The notes beneath the pieces were generated by a model that saw only the letters and a list, made by a program, of their open reading frames with translations, made no database searches and was not told the origin of the DNA. The position numbers and the translations under genes were made by a program. A stretch of DNA of 64,000 nt from Geothermobacter ehrlichii (GTDB lineage Bacteria; Desulfobacterota; Desulfuromonadia; Desulfuromonadales; Geothermobacteraceae): assembly GCF_008124615.1 (NCBI RefSeq), contig NZ_VNIB01000004.1, positions 124,001-188,000 on the forward strand, read 5' to 3'. Below, piece by piece: positions 1-8,649 of this stretch. How positions within the stretch are numbered: the first letter of the stretch is position 1; the number at the start of each line of letters is the position of its first letter.

Positions 1-704
1 CTCTGGAAGGCGATGGTCCAGTGCGGATGGCCGACCCGCTGCATGACCCCCTCGACGGTCGCGGTCACATGCCGCAGGTAGGGATCGCCGCGGTCGATGA
101 ATTTCTGCGGCAGGGCATGGGCGGAGAAGAGGATGCGCACCTGGTCGCGGAGCAGTTCGTGGAACTGTTCGAGTCCGGCGGTCACCCGTGCCGCCAGGGC
201 GTCGAGATAACCCGGCCAGTCGTACCACTGCTCGATCAGCGAATACTCGAGTTGGGGATGGACGACCGCCGCCCGGCGGCGAAAATCGTTGATGCTGCTG
301 CCGGTGGTGGCGCCGGTATAGTGCGGATACATGGAAAGAACCACCGCCCGGTCGATGCCCTCCGTCTTCATGCGCTCCAGCGCTTCGTCGGCGAAAGGAT
401 GCCAGTAGCGCATGGCAACAAAGGGGCGGACCTGCTCCCCCAGCCTGGCGGCAATGCCGGCCGCCTGCCTTTCGGTCCACTCGCGCAGCGGCGATGCACC
501 ACCGATGTCGTCGTAGAGCTGCCGGACATGGCGGGCGCGAAAACGGGAAATCAGCCGGGCGAAGGGTTTCTGCAGCAGCGCCCCGCCCGGCAGCCGGATC
601 AGCTCCCGGTCGCTGAACAGGTTGTAGAGAAAGGGCTCGACCGCTTCCAGCGAGTCGGGCCCTCCCATGTTGAGCAGTACCAGTCCGAGTCGGTCAGACA
701 TCAT
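1..704 (-). CDS. hemH: Ferrochelatase, 3' end cut off by window
   Basis: Translating the minus strand from the ATG pair at 704/701 gives a protein starting MSDRLGLVLLNMGGPDSLE, the typical ferrochelatase N-terminus. Further on it has SMYPHYTGATTGSSI and the active-site stretch SAHALPQKFIDRGDPY, which carries the conserved metal-insertion histidine. The enzyme inserts Fe(II) into protoporphyrin or coproporphyrin in the last steps of haem synthesis. About 234 residues are inside the window and the C-terminus lies to the left. It is the last visible gene of a minus-strand haem cluster (radical SAM, hemE, hemH). An in-frame TGA directly precedes the ATG pair, so the start is well fixed. Family identification is secure; the choice between porphyrin substrates is not. 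Confidence 0.93.
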   Translation of the reverse strand, partial: MMSDRLGLVLLNMGGPDSLEAVEPFLYNLFSDRELIRLPGGALLQKPFARLISRFRARHVRQLYDDIGGASPLREWTERQAAGIAARLGEQVRPFVAMRYWHPFADEALERMKTEGIDRAVVLSMYPHYTGATTGSSINDFRRRAAVVHPQLEYSLIEQWYDWPGYLDALAARVTAGLEQFHELLRDQVRILFSAHALPQKFIDRGDPYLRHVTATVEGVMQRVGHPHWTIAFQ

Positions 705-882
705 TCATTCACCACGGAGGCACGGAGAATGCGGTGGTCAAGAGCCCCGCTCCCGGTTCAGGGCACAGCCAGGGGCTTTGCGGCAAGGCTTGCGAGGTCA
801 GGGCCGCGAGGCGTATCGGGCAGATACGTCGAGTGGGCCTGACCGAGCGTAACGCAGTCACAGAGCTCCTGGCGAAGCCCCC
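705..882. repeat. Intergenic region with degenerate dispersed-repeat pieces
   Basis: Between hemH and hemE. Near 710-735 it carries CACCACGGAGGCACGGAGAA, a member of the CACGGAG-type dispersed repeat seen better at 1945-2029. The part around 808-870 (GAGGCGTAT, then TACGTCGAGTG, then GTAACGCAGTC) resembles, with many mismatches, the middle and right end of the repeat at 54575-54697. No coding signal was seen. Confidence 0.4.
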
Positions 883-1908
883 CTACTTGCCGCTCAGTTC
901 ATGCACGCACTCGACCATGTACTTCGCGTGTTCCGGGGCGACCGTCGGCAGGATCCCGTGCCCGAGGTTGAAGATATGCCCGGGGCGGCCGGCGTTCTCG
1001 TCCAGAATCCGCTTCACCTCGGTGCGGATATGCTCCTTCGGCGCGTAGAGCACGGTCGGGTCGAGGTTGCCCTGCACGGCGACATCGGCACCGAGAATGT
1101 CGCGCGCGGCGCCCAGATTGACATGCCAGTCGAGGCCGACCACGTCGGAGCCGGCCAGCTTCACCTTGTCGAGCATGGTGCCGGCGCCCTTGACGAAGTG
1201 GATGATCGGCACGCTCTTGTCAAGACCGGCAATCAGTTTTCTGGTGTAGGGCAGGATGAACTTCTCGTAGTCGAGCGGGGAGACGATTCCGCCCCAGGTG
1301 TCGAAGATCTGGATCGCCTGAGCGCCGGCGGCGACCTGGGCGTTCAGGTAGAGCCGGTCCATTTCGGTCACCTTCTCCATCAGCGCCGCGTAGAGCTCGG
1401 GTGCGCCGTACATCATCCGCTTGATCTGGGCAAAATCCTTGCTCCCCTTCCCCTCGACCATGTAGCAGGCCAGAGTGAAGGGCGCCCCGCCGAAACCGAT
1501 CAGCGGCACCCGGCCGTCCAGTTCGCGGCGCAGGATGCGGATGGTTTCATAGACATAGGGCACATCCTCCTCCACCTGCGGAATCCGCAGCGCCTCGATG
1601 TCGGCTGCGGTGCGCACCGGATTTTCGAACACCGGCCCGGGGACGAAATCGAGCTTCAGTCCCATCGGCTCGACCGGGGTCAGGATGTCGGAAAAGAGAA
1701 TCGCCGCGTCGGCGTTCAGATAGTCGATCGGCTGGATGGTCACCTCGGCCGCCAGCTCCGGCGTCTTGCACAGCTCGAGAAAGCTGACCTTGCGACGGAC
1801 CTCCATGTACTGCGGCAGATAACGGCCGGCCTGGCGCATCAGCCAGACCGGGGTGTAGTCGGTCCGCTCGCCGCGGCAGGCCTTGAGAAAGGTGTAGTCC
1901 TGGGACAT
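883..1908 (-). CDS. hemE: Uroporphyrinogen-III decarboxylase
   Basis: The 341-residue length matches HemE. The N-terminal signature YTPVWLMRQAGRYLPQYME is the conserved substrate-binding arginine motif, and GFGGAPFTLACYMVEGKGSKDF and NLGHGILPTVAPEHA are further family hallmarks. The cytosolic enzyme removes the four acetate carboxyl groups of uroporphyrinogen III to give coproporphyrinogen III. It lies between the upstream radical SAM gene (130 nt away) and hemH downstream, all on the minus strand, forming a haem synthesis cluster. The gap to the radical SAM gene contains a dispersed inverted repeat, so co-transcription is likely but not certain. All expected motifs are present and nothing looks broken. 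Confidence 0.97.
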   Translation of the reverse strand: MSQDYTFLKACRGERTDYTPVWLMRQAGRYLPQYMEVRRKVSFLELCKTPELAAEVTIQPIDYLNADAAILFSDILTPVEPMGLKLDFVPGPVFENPVRTAADIEALRIPQVEEDVPYVYETIRILRRELDGRVPLIGFGGAPFTLACYMVEGKGSKDFAQIKRMMYGAPELYAALMEKVTEMDRLYLNAQVAAGAQAIQIFDTWGGIVSPLDYEKFILPYTRKLIAGLDKSVPIIHFVKGAGTMLDKVKLAGSDVVGLDWHVNLGAARDILGADVAVQGNLDPTVLYAPKEHIRTEVKRILDENAGRPGHIFNLGHGILPTVAPEHAKYMVECVHELSGK

Positions 1909-1944
1909 CGGTGATTGCCTCCTGGTTGGGATATCGGAAAATCG

Positions 1945-2029
1945 TTTTCACCACGGAGACACAGAGAGCACGGAGTCAGGAGCTGGCCAGACCGGCCTTC
2001 TCCGTGACCTCCGTGGCTCTGTGGCAAAC
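1945..2029. repeat. Dispersed CACGGAG-type inverted repeat
   Basis: The left arm TTCACCACGGAGACACAGAG (from 1947) is mirrored by the right arm CTCCGTGGCTCTGTGGCAAA ending near 2029, so the RNA could fold into a long hairpin. A related fragment lies at 710-735 and a variant with the same style at 18113-18227. From general knowledge, sequences of this type are scattered between genes in many environmental deltaproteobacteria; their role is unknown. Confidence 0.6.
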
Positions 2030-2037
2030 ATTCAGGT

Positions 2038-3135
2038 CTATTCCGCCGCTTCCTGCTGCAGCCGTTTGCGGGTGCGGGCCGGAATGTAGTTGCAGAAGGG
2101 TTCTTCGGCCATGTAGTCGCCGTAGACCGCGTCGGCCCGGGCGCGGCAGCCGCCGCAGATGTTGATGAATTCGCACTCGCCGCACTTGCCCTTGTAGGCC
2201 TTGAAATCACGCAAATCCTTGAAGGTCTTGGCGTTGAACCAGAGTTCCTTGAACGGAATCTGCTTGACGTTGCCGACCGACGAGTGGAAGTAGGAGCAGG
2301 GCTTCAGATTGCCGAAACAGTCGATCAGGCAGATGGTCTGGGCGGCGATGCAGCCCTTGCCGCCGCCGGTGGAAAAGGTCAGGCTGCGGCGCTTGAAATC
2401 GACCCCTTCCGCTTTGGCCATCTGCGGTACGATCCGGTAGTAGTGTGGAGCGCAGGTCGGCCGCATGAGAATTTCGTCCTCATGTTTTTCCTGCTCGTAG
2501 TGCCACTTGAGAATCTCTTCGTAGTCCTCCTTGGAGATCAACTCGTTCATGATCTCTTCGCCGCGTCCGGTCGGCACGATCATGAACATGTACCAGGCGG
2601 TGGCACCAAGACTCTTGGCCAGCCGGAAGGTGTTGCCGATGTCGTGCTGGTTGCGCTTGGTGAAGGAGGAGTTGATCAGGAACTTGATGCCGTTGCGCTT
2701 CAGAATTTCGGCACCGCGCACCGTCCCCTCAAAGGCCCCCTCGCAGTTGCGGAAATTGTCGTGCACCTCGGCGGTCGAACCGTCGAGGGAGAGGGAGACC
2801 ATCTTGATGTCGGCCTCCTTCATCTGCCGGCAGACCTCATCGGTGATCAGGGTGCCGTTGGTCGCCATGCACATCCGCAGTCCCTTTTCGGTGCCGTAGC
2901 GGGCGATGTCGAAGATATCGTCCCGCAACAGGGGCTCACCGCCGGAAAGAACCAGCACCGGTTTGGAGACCTCGCAGATATCATCGATCAGCTTGAAGGC
3001 CTCTTCGGTGTTGAAGTCGCCGGCCGCCGCATTCATGTCGGAAGAGCAGCGGCAGTGTACGCAGTTCAGGTTGCAGCGCTGGGTCGTCTCCCAGGCGATC
3101 CACTTGGGAATGAATTTTTCGTCCTGGTCCGCCAT
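2038..3135 (-). CDS. Radical SAM/SPASM protein of the haem cluster (AhbD/NirJ-like)
   Basis: This 365-residue protein has the radical SAM cluster motif C21-x3-C25-x2-C28 ([12 protein letters not shown]), the SGGEPLLR motif, and a C-terminal SPASM-type cysteine set ([25 protein letters not shown]). That architecture matches the AhbC/AhbD/NirJ family of haem-modifying enzymes, and the position directly before hemE supports a porphyrin substrate. AhbD decarboxylates Fe-coproporphyrin propionates; the exact reaction here cannot be read from sequence. The start at 3135 is preferred over 3168 because AAAGGAGATTTC is placed ideally before it. Because hemE and a ferrochelatase are also present, it may act in an alternative or side branch. 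Confidence 0.85.
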   Translation of the reverse strand: MADQDEKFIPKWIAWETTQRCNLNCVHCRCSSDMNAAAGDFNTEEAFKLIDDICEVSKPVLVLSGGEPLLRDDIFDIARYGTEKGLRMCMATNGTLITDEVCRQMKEADIKMVSLSLDGSTAEVHDNFRNCEGAFEGTVRGAEILKRNGIKFLINSSFTKRNQHDIGNTFRLAKSLGATAWYMFMIVPTGRGEEIMNELISKEDYEEILKWHYEQEKHEDEILMRPTCAPHYYRIVPQMAKAEGVDFKRRSLTFSTGGGKGCIAAQTICLIDCFGNLKPCSYFHSSVGNVKQIPFKELWFNAKTFKDLRDFKAYKGKCGECEFINICGGCRARADAVYGDYMAEEPFCNYIPARTRKRLQQEAAE

Positions 3136-3354
3136 GAAATCTCCTTTGTCGTCCTGGTCGCAAGACATGAATTTTCATATTACACCAGGGGGCGAAACCA
3201 GACAAGAAACAAGCTCCTTTCACCGCCGGCAGCCGTTGTCAAACCCTCCCCGCCCGGTGTATATTGGCAAACACTGTTTTGCCCGAACCGGGCGTTGCAC
3301 ATCCTCCCGGGTCCGGGTCGCAGTCCGGCTCATCCCGCGGTGCCGAGGAACGGA

Positions 3355-5496
3355 ATGGACACATCTACCATCAAGCCGACAACCAAGTACTGGGTTTTTC
3401 TGCTGGCCATCATCTTCCTTCTCTTTCTGGTCATCTTCGCCAGCTTCACCGCCTCCTGGTTCGCCCTCAGCCCCGAAGAACAGGCCCTGGTCGAGAAGTT
3501 CGCCAGGAAACTCTTCCCCTACCCCCTGATGGGAGCGATCATCCTCTGCCTGATCATCGGCTCGCTGGTCAGCCTGCTTTTCAGGCACTACATCATTCCG
3601 ATCCTGCAGCTGAGCGAGGAGACCAAGCTGATCTCGGTCGCCAACCCGAACTACCGCATCAAGCCGAAGGGGGCGCGGGAAGTGGTCAAGCTGATCGAGG
3701 TCATCAACGAAACCGCCGACGCGTACCAGAAACTGCAGCAGGAAGTGCGCGCCGAGGTCGACAAGGCCCGGGCCGAGTTGCAGGCCGAGCGCAACCGCCT
3801 GGCGGCCCTGATGTCGGAACTGCCCAACGGCGTGCTGGTCTGCAACACCGACGGCCAGATCCTGCTCTACAACGCCCGGGCCCAGGACCTGCTGCAACAG
3901 CCGGGAAAGCTGGTCGGCCTGGGCCGCTCGGTCTTTTCGGTGCTGGAACGGGAACCGATCCTGCACGCCCTGGACGTGCTGCACCATGCCGCACGCAACG
4001 GCCAGAAAAGCCCGAAGACCAACTTCATCATGACAGTCCGGGAAAACCTGAGCCTGCGGGTGAACATGGCGCCGGTTTTCGCCAACGGCAACGGCGATCG
4101 CCACATGACCGGCTTCGTTCTGGCCCTGGAGGACATGACCAGCCAGCTCGAGGCCGAACTCGAACGGGACATGGTCTTCCGCACCCTGACCGAAGCGATG
4201 CGCTTTTCCACCGACGAAATCAGGCAGGCCATTTCCACCATCCTGTCCCGACCGAACCTCGACGCCGGACAGCTGTTCGAGCTGCGCCAGGTGATCGACC
4301 GCGCCTCGCAGGCGCTGGAGGAACAGCTGAAACATGCCCGCAGCGCCTACGCACGCCACCTGAGCAGCCGCAGCCGCACTGACGACATTCTTGCCTCCGA
4401 CCTACTGGAGCTGCTGAAACGCCACCTGCGCCGGCAGTTACGCCGTCCCGTTGCCATGCAGGCGGAGCAGGAGATCTGGCTCAAGACCGACAGCTACAGC
4501 CTGCTGCAGGGGATCGGCCAGCTGGCCAACCGCCTCGCCGAACAGCAGGGACTGGCGGAGATCGCTCTCGAACTGAAGGGGCGGGGTGACAACAGGGCCG
4601 TTCTGGCCATCCACTGGAAAGGCTGCGCCCTCGAACTGAAAGAGCTCCATCGCTGGCAGCGGCGGCCGCTGATCCGCGACGCCCGCGACCAGCTGATCTC
4701 GGTCCTCGACCTGGTACAGAAATGGGACGGGCAGATCACCCCCCGGCTCAACGCCGACAACCTGTGCGAAGGGATCGACATCAGCCTGCGCCGGGGCGAA
4801 CCGGAGGAGCGGTTCGAAACCCTGGAGGGGCCGGAACACCGACCGGTCTACTACGAATTCAACCTCTTTCAGCGCCACGGCTGGGAAGAGCTCGGCCAGG
4901 TGGCGCTGCGCAACCTGACCTATGTCGTCTTCGATACCGAAACCACCGGCCTCAATCCGTCGAAGGGGGACGAAATCATCCAGATCGGCGGCGTGCGGGT
5001 GATAGGCACCCGCATCCTTTACGACGAAACCATCGACCAGCTGGTCGATCCGCAGCGCCACGTGCCGCCCGAATCGGTCGCCATCCACCACATTCAGCCG
5101 GAAATGCTGCGCGGCCAGCCGACCATCGACAAGGTGCTGCCCAATTTCCACCATTTCTGCGAAGGCTCGGTGCTGGTGGCCCACAACGCCGCCTTCGACA
5201 TGCGCTTTCTGCAGATGAAGGAAGAGCTGACCGGCCTCAGGTTCGACCATCCGGTCCTCGACACGCTGCTGCTCTCCTGGGTGGTGCACCCCAACCAGGA
5301 GAACCACAACCTGGACGACATCGCTCGACGCCTCGACATTCCGATCGTCGGCCGCCACACCGCCCTCGGAGACGCCCTGGTCACCGCCGAAGTCCTGGTC
5401 CGGCTCATTCCCCTGCTCGAAGCCAGGGGGATTCACACCCTGGAGGAGGCCCTGATCGCCTCGGCCGCGTCGCCCTACAACAGGATCAAGTTCTAG
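3355..5496 (+). CDS. Membrane HAMP-PAS sensor fused to a DnaQ-type 3'-5' exonuclease
   Basis: A 713-residue protein. Two membrane helices (about residues 12-34 and 57-79) are followed by a HAMP-like linker, a coiled coil, a PAS domain (about 155-265), a long helical part resembling a histidine-kinase core, and a C-terminal DnaQ/epsilon-type exonuclease (about 520-705). The exonuclease keeps all DEDDh residues: D527 and E529 (VFDTETTGL), D615 (HNAAFDMRF), H668 and D673 (GRHTALGDA). The kinase-like middle lacks a recognisable phospho-histidine box and the N and G boxes, so it is probably not a kinase. The start is set by GAGGAACGG before the ATG. It is convergent with the next gene across a strong shared terminator. 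Likely a membrane-tethered nuclease controlled by a sensor; the substrate is unknown. Confidence 0.88.
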   Translation: MDTSTIKPTTKYWVFLLAIIFLLFLVIFASFTASWFALSPEEQALVEKFARKLFPYPLMGAIILCLIIGSLVSLLFRHYIIPILQLSEETKLISVANPNYRIKPKGAREVVKLIEVINETADAYQKLQQEVRAEVDKARAELQAERNRLAALMSELPNGVLVCNTDGQILLYNARAQDLLQQPGKLVGLGRSVFSVLEREPILHALDVLHHAARNGQKSPKTNFIMTVRENLSLRVNMAPVFANGNGDRHMTGFVLALEDMTSQLEAELERDMVFRTLTEAMRFSTDEIRQAISTILSRPNLDAGQLFELRQVIDRASQALEEQLKHARSAYARHLSSRSRTDDILASDLLELLKRHLRRQLRRPVAMQAEQEIWLKTDSYSLLQGIGQLANRLAEQQGLAEIALELKGRGDNRAVLAIHWKGCALELKELHRWQRRPLIRDARDQLISVLDLVQKWDGQITPRLNADNLCEGIDISLRRGEPEERFETLEGPEHRPVYYEFNLFQRHGWEELGQVALRNLTYVVFDTETTGLNPSKGDEIIQIGGVRVIGTRILYDETIDQLVDPQRHVPPESVAIHHIQPEMLRGQPTIDKVLPNFHHFCEGSVLVAHNAAFDMRFLQMKEELTGLRFDHPVLDTLLLSWVVHPNQENHNLDDIARRLDIPIVGRHTALGDALVTAEVLVRLIPLLEARGIHTLEEALIASAASPYNRIKF

Positions 5497-5520
5497 CAGG
5501 ATATCGAACTGTCCATGTAA

Positions 5521-5554
5521 AAAAGCCCCGCCGGCTGCTGCCGGCGGGGCTTTT
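5521..5554. terminator. Bidirectional rho-independent terminator
   Basis: Stem GCCCCGCCGGC (5525-5535), loop TGCT, stem GCCGGCGGGGC (5540-5550), with A residues before and T residues after. It sits between two convergent genes and should serve both. Confidence 0.95.
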
Positions 5555-5585
5555 CAGATCGACATCCCGGAGAAGAACCCGGCGA

Positions 5586-6671
5586 CTACTGATTCACCAC
5601 CTCTTCGCTTTGCAGAGCGAACAGATCGTTGAAAATCTCCTGCACCGTCTCGATGCGGCTGGCCCGCCAGGCGTTGCTGCCGCAGAAGACCAGGCCGGTC
5701 TCTGTGTCGCCGCGCTGGGCCCGGTCAAGGGCACTGATAATGCAGAACCGCTCCCGTGACGCCTGGTAGCTGCACTTGCGCAGACATCCCATGGGGCAGC
5801 TCGTACCTAGACGTCTCTCGCGCTCTTCGAGCGCCGGAACGTTGGCTTTCAGGGCCCGCCCCGGCAACCCGGCGGGCGACATGATCAGGCCGATATCCTC
5901 CGGCCGGCAGTCGATGTAGGCCTGCTTGAAGGCCGGCGAGGCGTCGCATTCCTCGGTGGTGACGAAGCGGGTTCCCATCTGCACACCGTCGGCTCCCGCC
6001 TCCAGCGCCTGCAGCAGATCCGAGCGATCCCAGATGCCGCCGGCGGTAATGACCGGAATGTCGAGCGCGAACTTCTCGGTCAGCATCCGCTTGACGCCGC
6101 GCACCGTGGCCATCTGGTCGTAGGTGCCGGCGCCGATATCCTCCGGCCGGGCACCGAGATGCCCGCCCGCCGTTTCCGGATCCTCGACCACGATGGCGTC
6201 CGGCAGGCGATTGAAGCCCCGCTGCCATTTGCGGCAGATCAGTTCCGCCGCCTTGACCGAGGAAACGATCGGCACCAGGGCGACTTCGGGAAAGTCCTCG
6301 GTCAGTCCGGGCAGATTCAGCGGCAGTCCGGCGCCGCTGACGATCAGCTTGGCCCCGGCCTCGCAGGCCGAACGCACCAGCACGTCGTAGTCGCTGGCGG
6401 CGACCATGCAGTTGACCCCGATCACGCCGTCGGGCGCGATCTCGTAGGCCTTGCGGATCTCCTCCTTCATGGCCAGCGGCTCGGCGACAAAATAGTTGTT
6501 TCCTTCGAAAAAACGGCTGCCCAGACCGATGCCCGCCGAAGCGACCAACCCTATGCCTCCGCAACGAGCGACATGGCCGGCGAGGCTGGCACCGGACACG
6601 CGGACCCCCATACCGCCCTGAATCAGGGGAAAAGGAACTTCGTGTCGTCCGATTTTCAAGGTTGGCACCAT
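5586..6671 (-). CDS. Nitronate monooxygenase / 2-nitropropane dioxygenase family flavoprotein
   Basis: A 361-residue TIM-barrel flavoprotein of the NMO/2-NPD family. Seen in the sequence: the N-terminal PLIQGGMGVRVSG, the central GGHLGARPEDIG region, the FMN phosphate site ITAGGIWDRSDLLQALEAGADGVQMGTRFV, and a C-terminal Cys-rich segment (CPMGCLRKCSYQ) typical of the bacterial subgroup related to enoyl-ACP reductase FabK. The start is supported by GGAGGTGATCC before the ATG. The family oxidises nitronates or reduces enoyl thioesters with FMN; which applies here is undetermined. The extra cysteines CxxxCxxxC could bind a metal or Fe-S cluster, but this is speculative. It is a single gene ending at the shared terminator at 5521-5554. 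Confidence 0.85.
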   Translation of the reverse strand: MVPTLKIGRHEVPFPLIQGGMGVRVSGASLAGHVARCGGIGLVASAGIGLGSRFFEGNNYFVAEPLAMKEEIRKAYEIAPDGVIGVNCMVAASDYDVLVRSACEAGAKLIVSGAGLPLNLPGLTEDFPEVALVPIVSSVKAAELICRKWQRGFNRLPDAIVVEDPETAGGHLGARPEDIGAGTYDQMATVRGVKRMLTEKFALDIPVITAGGIWDRSDLLQALEAGADGVQMGTRFVTTEECDASPAFKQAYIDCRPEDIGLIMSPAGLPGRALKANVPALEERERRLGTSCPMGCLRKCSYQASRERFCIISALDRAQRGDTETGLVFCGSNAWRASRIETVQEIFNDLFALQSEEVVNQ

Positions 6672-6790
6672 GGATCACCTCCGGGTCAATGCTTGTTTCA
6701 ACCTTTTTTAAGGTAGCAAAGCGGCGGGTTTCCTTCTGTCAAACTTCTGTAAAACTTGCCGGATTCGCTCCAGAATGCTAGAAAAACCGC

Positions 6791-7759
6791 ATGAAACTGC
6801 TGCGCGGTCTCTTCAACCCCGTTTTCGCCTTCGTCGGCCTGCAGATCCTGTGGGTGCTGGTCCTGCTCGGCTGGATCAACTGGTTCATGGGCCGCCACCA
6901 GCAGCTCAGAGAGCTGGCGGAACGTTACAGCCCTGAACTGGCCGGCAGCCAGATCGACTGGGTCATCCTGGTCGAGGGAATTCTGCTGCTGGTGGCCATC
7001 CTCGCCGCCGCCTACGTCATCTTCATCTACTGGCGCCGGCAGATCGCGCTCAACCGCGCCCAGCGCAATTTCATCGCCCAGGTCACCCACGAACTGAAGT
7101 CCCCCCTATCCTCGCTGCAGCTGCACATCGAAACCCTGCGCCGCCACCGGGTCGACCCGGAGCGTCTGGCGACCTTTCTCGACACCATGCAGGCCGACGT
7201 CAAGCGGCTCGACATCCTGACCAGCAACCTGCTGACGGTCAACCGCCTGGAGCACAAGGGGCTGAAACTGGCGCTGAAGCCGGGTAATTTCTCCGCCCTG
7301 ACCGAGTCCTACTTCAAGGACATCATGTACGCCCTGCCCAGAGCAGGTCACATGACCCTCGACATCGAGCCCGATCTCCACGCCCACTTCGAGGCCGAGT
7401 CGATGCGCACCGTCTTTCGCAACCTGCTGGAAAATGCCCTGCTCTACAGCGAAGGCACCCCACAGCTGCACGTCAGCCTGAAACGGGAAGGCACGCGCCT
7501 GCATTTCGCTTTTCGGGACAACGGCTGCGGGCTGGCCAGAGACGAGCTGCGCAAGGTCTTCAAGATGTTCTACCGGGTCCAGGGGACCGGCAAGACCATC
7601 CGGGGCTCCGGGCTGGGGCTGTTCATCGTCCGGGCGATCGTCCGCATGCACAAGGGGAAGGTCTGGCTCGAAAGTCCGGGGCCCGGCAAGGGAACGACGG
7701 CCCATGTGCTGCTGCCGGCCTGGAAAGGCCCGGTTCCGTCCGGCGAGGAGATGGGATGA
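6791..7759 (+). CDS. Membrane sensor histidine kinase
   Basis: A 322-residue two-component kinase. Two transmembrane helices (about residues 8-28 and 57-79) enclose a short periplasmic loop of about 30 residues and there is no HAMP domain. The H box FIAQVTHELKSPLSSL carries the phospho-histidine; the N box NLLENALLY, G1 DNGCGLARDE and G2 GSGLGLFIVRAIV form an intact ATPase. It overlaps its response regulator by 4 nt (ATGA), so the two are translationally coupled and almost certainly partners. With so small a periplasmic part it probably senses the membrane or an accessory protein. No good ribosome site is visible before the ATG. Confidence 0.93.
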   Translation: MKLLRGLFNPVFAFVGLQILWVLVLLGWINWFMGRHQQLRELAERYSPELAGSQIDWVILVEGILLLVAILAAAYVIFIYWRRQIALNRAQRNFIAQVTHELKSPLSSLQLHIETLRRHRVDPERLATFLDTMQADVKRLDILTSNLLTVNRLEHKGLKLALKPGNFSALTESYFKDIMYALPRAGHMTLDIEPDLHAHFEAESMRTVFRNLLENALLYSEGTPQLHVSLKREGTRLHFAFRDNGCGLARDELRKVFKMFYRVQGTGKTIRGSGLGLFIVRAIVRMHKGKVWLESPGPGKGTTAHVLLPAWKGPVPSGEEMG

Positions 7760-8463
7760 GTACACCGACGATTCTGCTGATCGAGGACGAACAACATATC
7801 GCCGAAGGCCTGATCTTCAACCTGGAGGCCGAAGGGTACCGGGTGCTGTGGGCACAGAGCGGGGAAGAGGGGCTCGAACTGCTGCAGCGAGAGCAGGTCA
7901 GCCTGCTGGTCCTCGACCTGATGCTGCCGGGCATCTCCGGCTACGAGGTCTGCCGCCGGCTGCGCACCGGCAATCCGCGGCTGCCGGTGCTGATCCTTTC
8001 GGCCCGGGCCGAGGAACGCGACCGGGTCAAGGGACTCGCCCTCGGCGCCGACGACTACCTGATCAAGCCCTTTTCCCTCGACGAGTTCCTGCTGCGGGTG
8101 CGGGGCATGCTGAAACGGGCGGAATGGTACCAGGCGAAAACAGTGAGCGAGCTGGTCTTCGGCGACAACCGGATCGACCTGCGGCAGGGGACCGCGACGA
8201 CGGCCAGGGGCGAGCTGACCCTGACCGAACAGGAACTGAAGCTTCTGCGGGTGCTTGCCGAACGGGCCGGCGAGGTAGTCGACCGGACACTGCTGCTGAA
8301 GGAAGCCTGGGGGATGCGGCCGGAAACGGCGACCCGGACCCTCGACAACTTCATCGTCCGGCTGCGACGCTATTTCGAGCCGGACCCGGCCCGGCCGAGA
8401 CATTTTCTCACCGTCCGCGGCCGCGGCTACCGCCTGGTTCTCGAACCGGAAAAGACGGCCTGA
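7756..8463 (+). CDS. OmpR/PhoB-family response regulator
   Basis: A 235-residue regulator. The receiver domain has acidic residues E10, D11 and E12, phospho-acceptor D54 (VLDLMLPG), the conserved Ser in LILSARA, and the KPF motif. A C-terminal winged-helix DNA-binding domain (about 135-230) ends in HFLTVRGRGYRLV, typical of OmpR/PhoB proteins. It pairs with the kinase that overlaps its start. The TGA stop codon (8461-8463) lies inside the left end of a dispersed MITE-like repeat (8460-8619), so the insertion defines the current C-terminus; the last residues LEPEKTA may be element-adjacent rather than ancestral. Confidence 0.94.
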   Translation: MSTPTILLIEDEQHIAEGLIFNLEAEGYRVLWAQSGEEGLELLQREQVSLLVLDLMLPGISGYEVCRRLRTGNPRLPVLILSARAEERDRVKGLALGADDYLIKPFSLDEFLLRVRGMLKRAEWYQAKTVSELVFGDNRIDLRQGTATTARGELTLTEQELKLLRVLAERAGEVVDRTLLLKEAWGMRPETATRTLDNFIVRLRRYFEPDPARPRHFLTVRGRGYRLVLEPEKTA

Positions 8464-8619
8464 ATCAGTGAACTCATCACCAACGGATAGCACAAGTCAT
8501 TGACCTGCCTGCATTTCCCAGAAATCACCGGTGGACCTGTGGGTGCACCTGAGATTTTTTGAAAACCCATTCAGGCCAGGCACTTGCACTCTCCATCCGG
8601 CATGAACTCACTGATTCAG
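8460..8619. repeat. MITE-like repeat, copy 1 (full length, 160 bp)
   Basis: Begins CTGAATCAGTGAACTCATC and ends GGCATGAACTCACTGATTCAG, which are near-perfect terminal inverted repeats. Very similar to 38871-39031 and 54015-54114. It lies between two convergent genes and contains an inner CCTGA...TCAGG inverted repeat around 8549-8576. No open frame of note and no obvious target-site duplication. Confidence 0.85.
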
Positions 8620-8649
8620 GACGAAAGAAAACCGGGGACGGCTTCCTGA

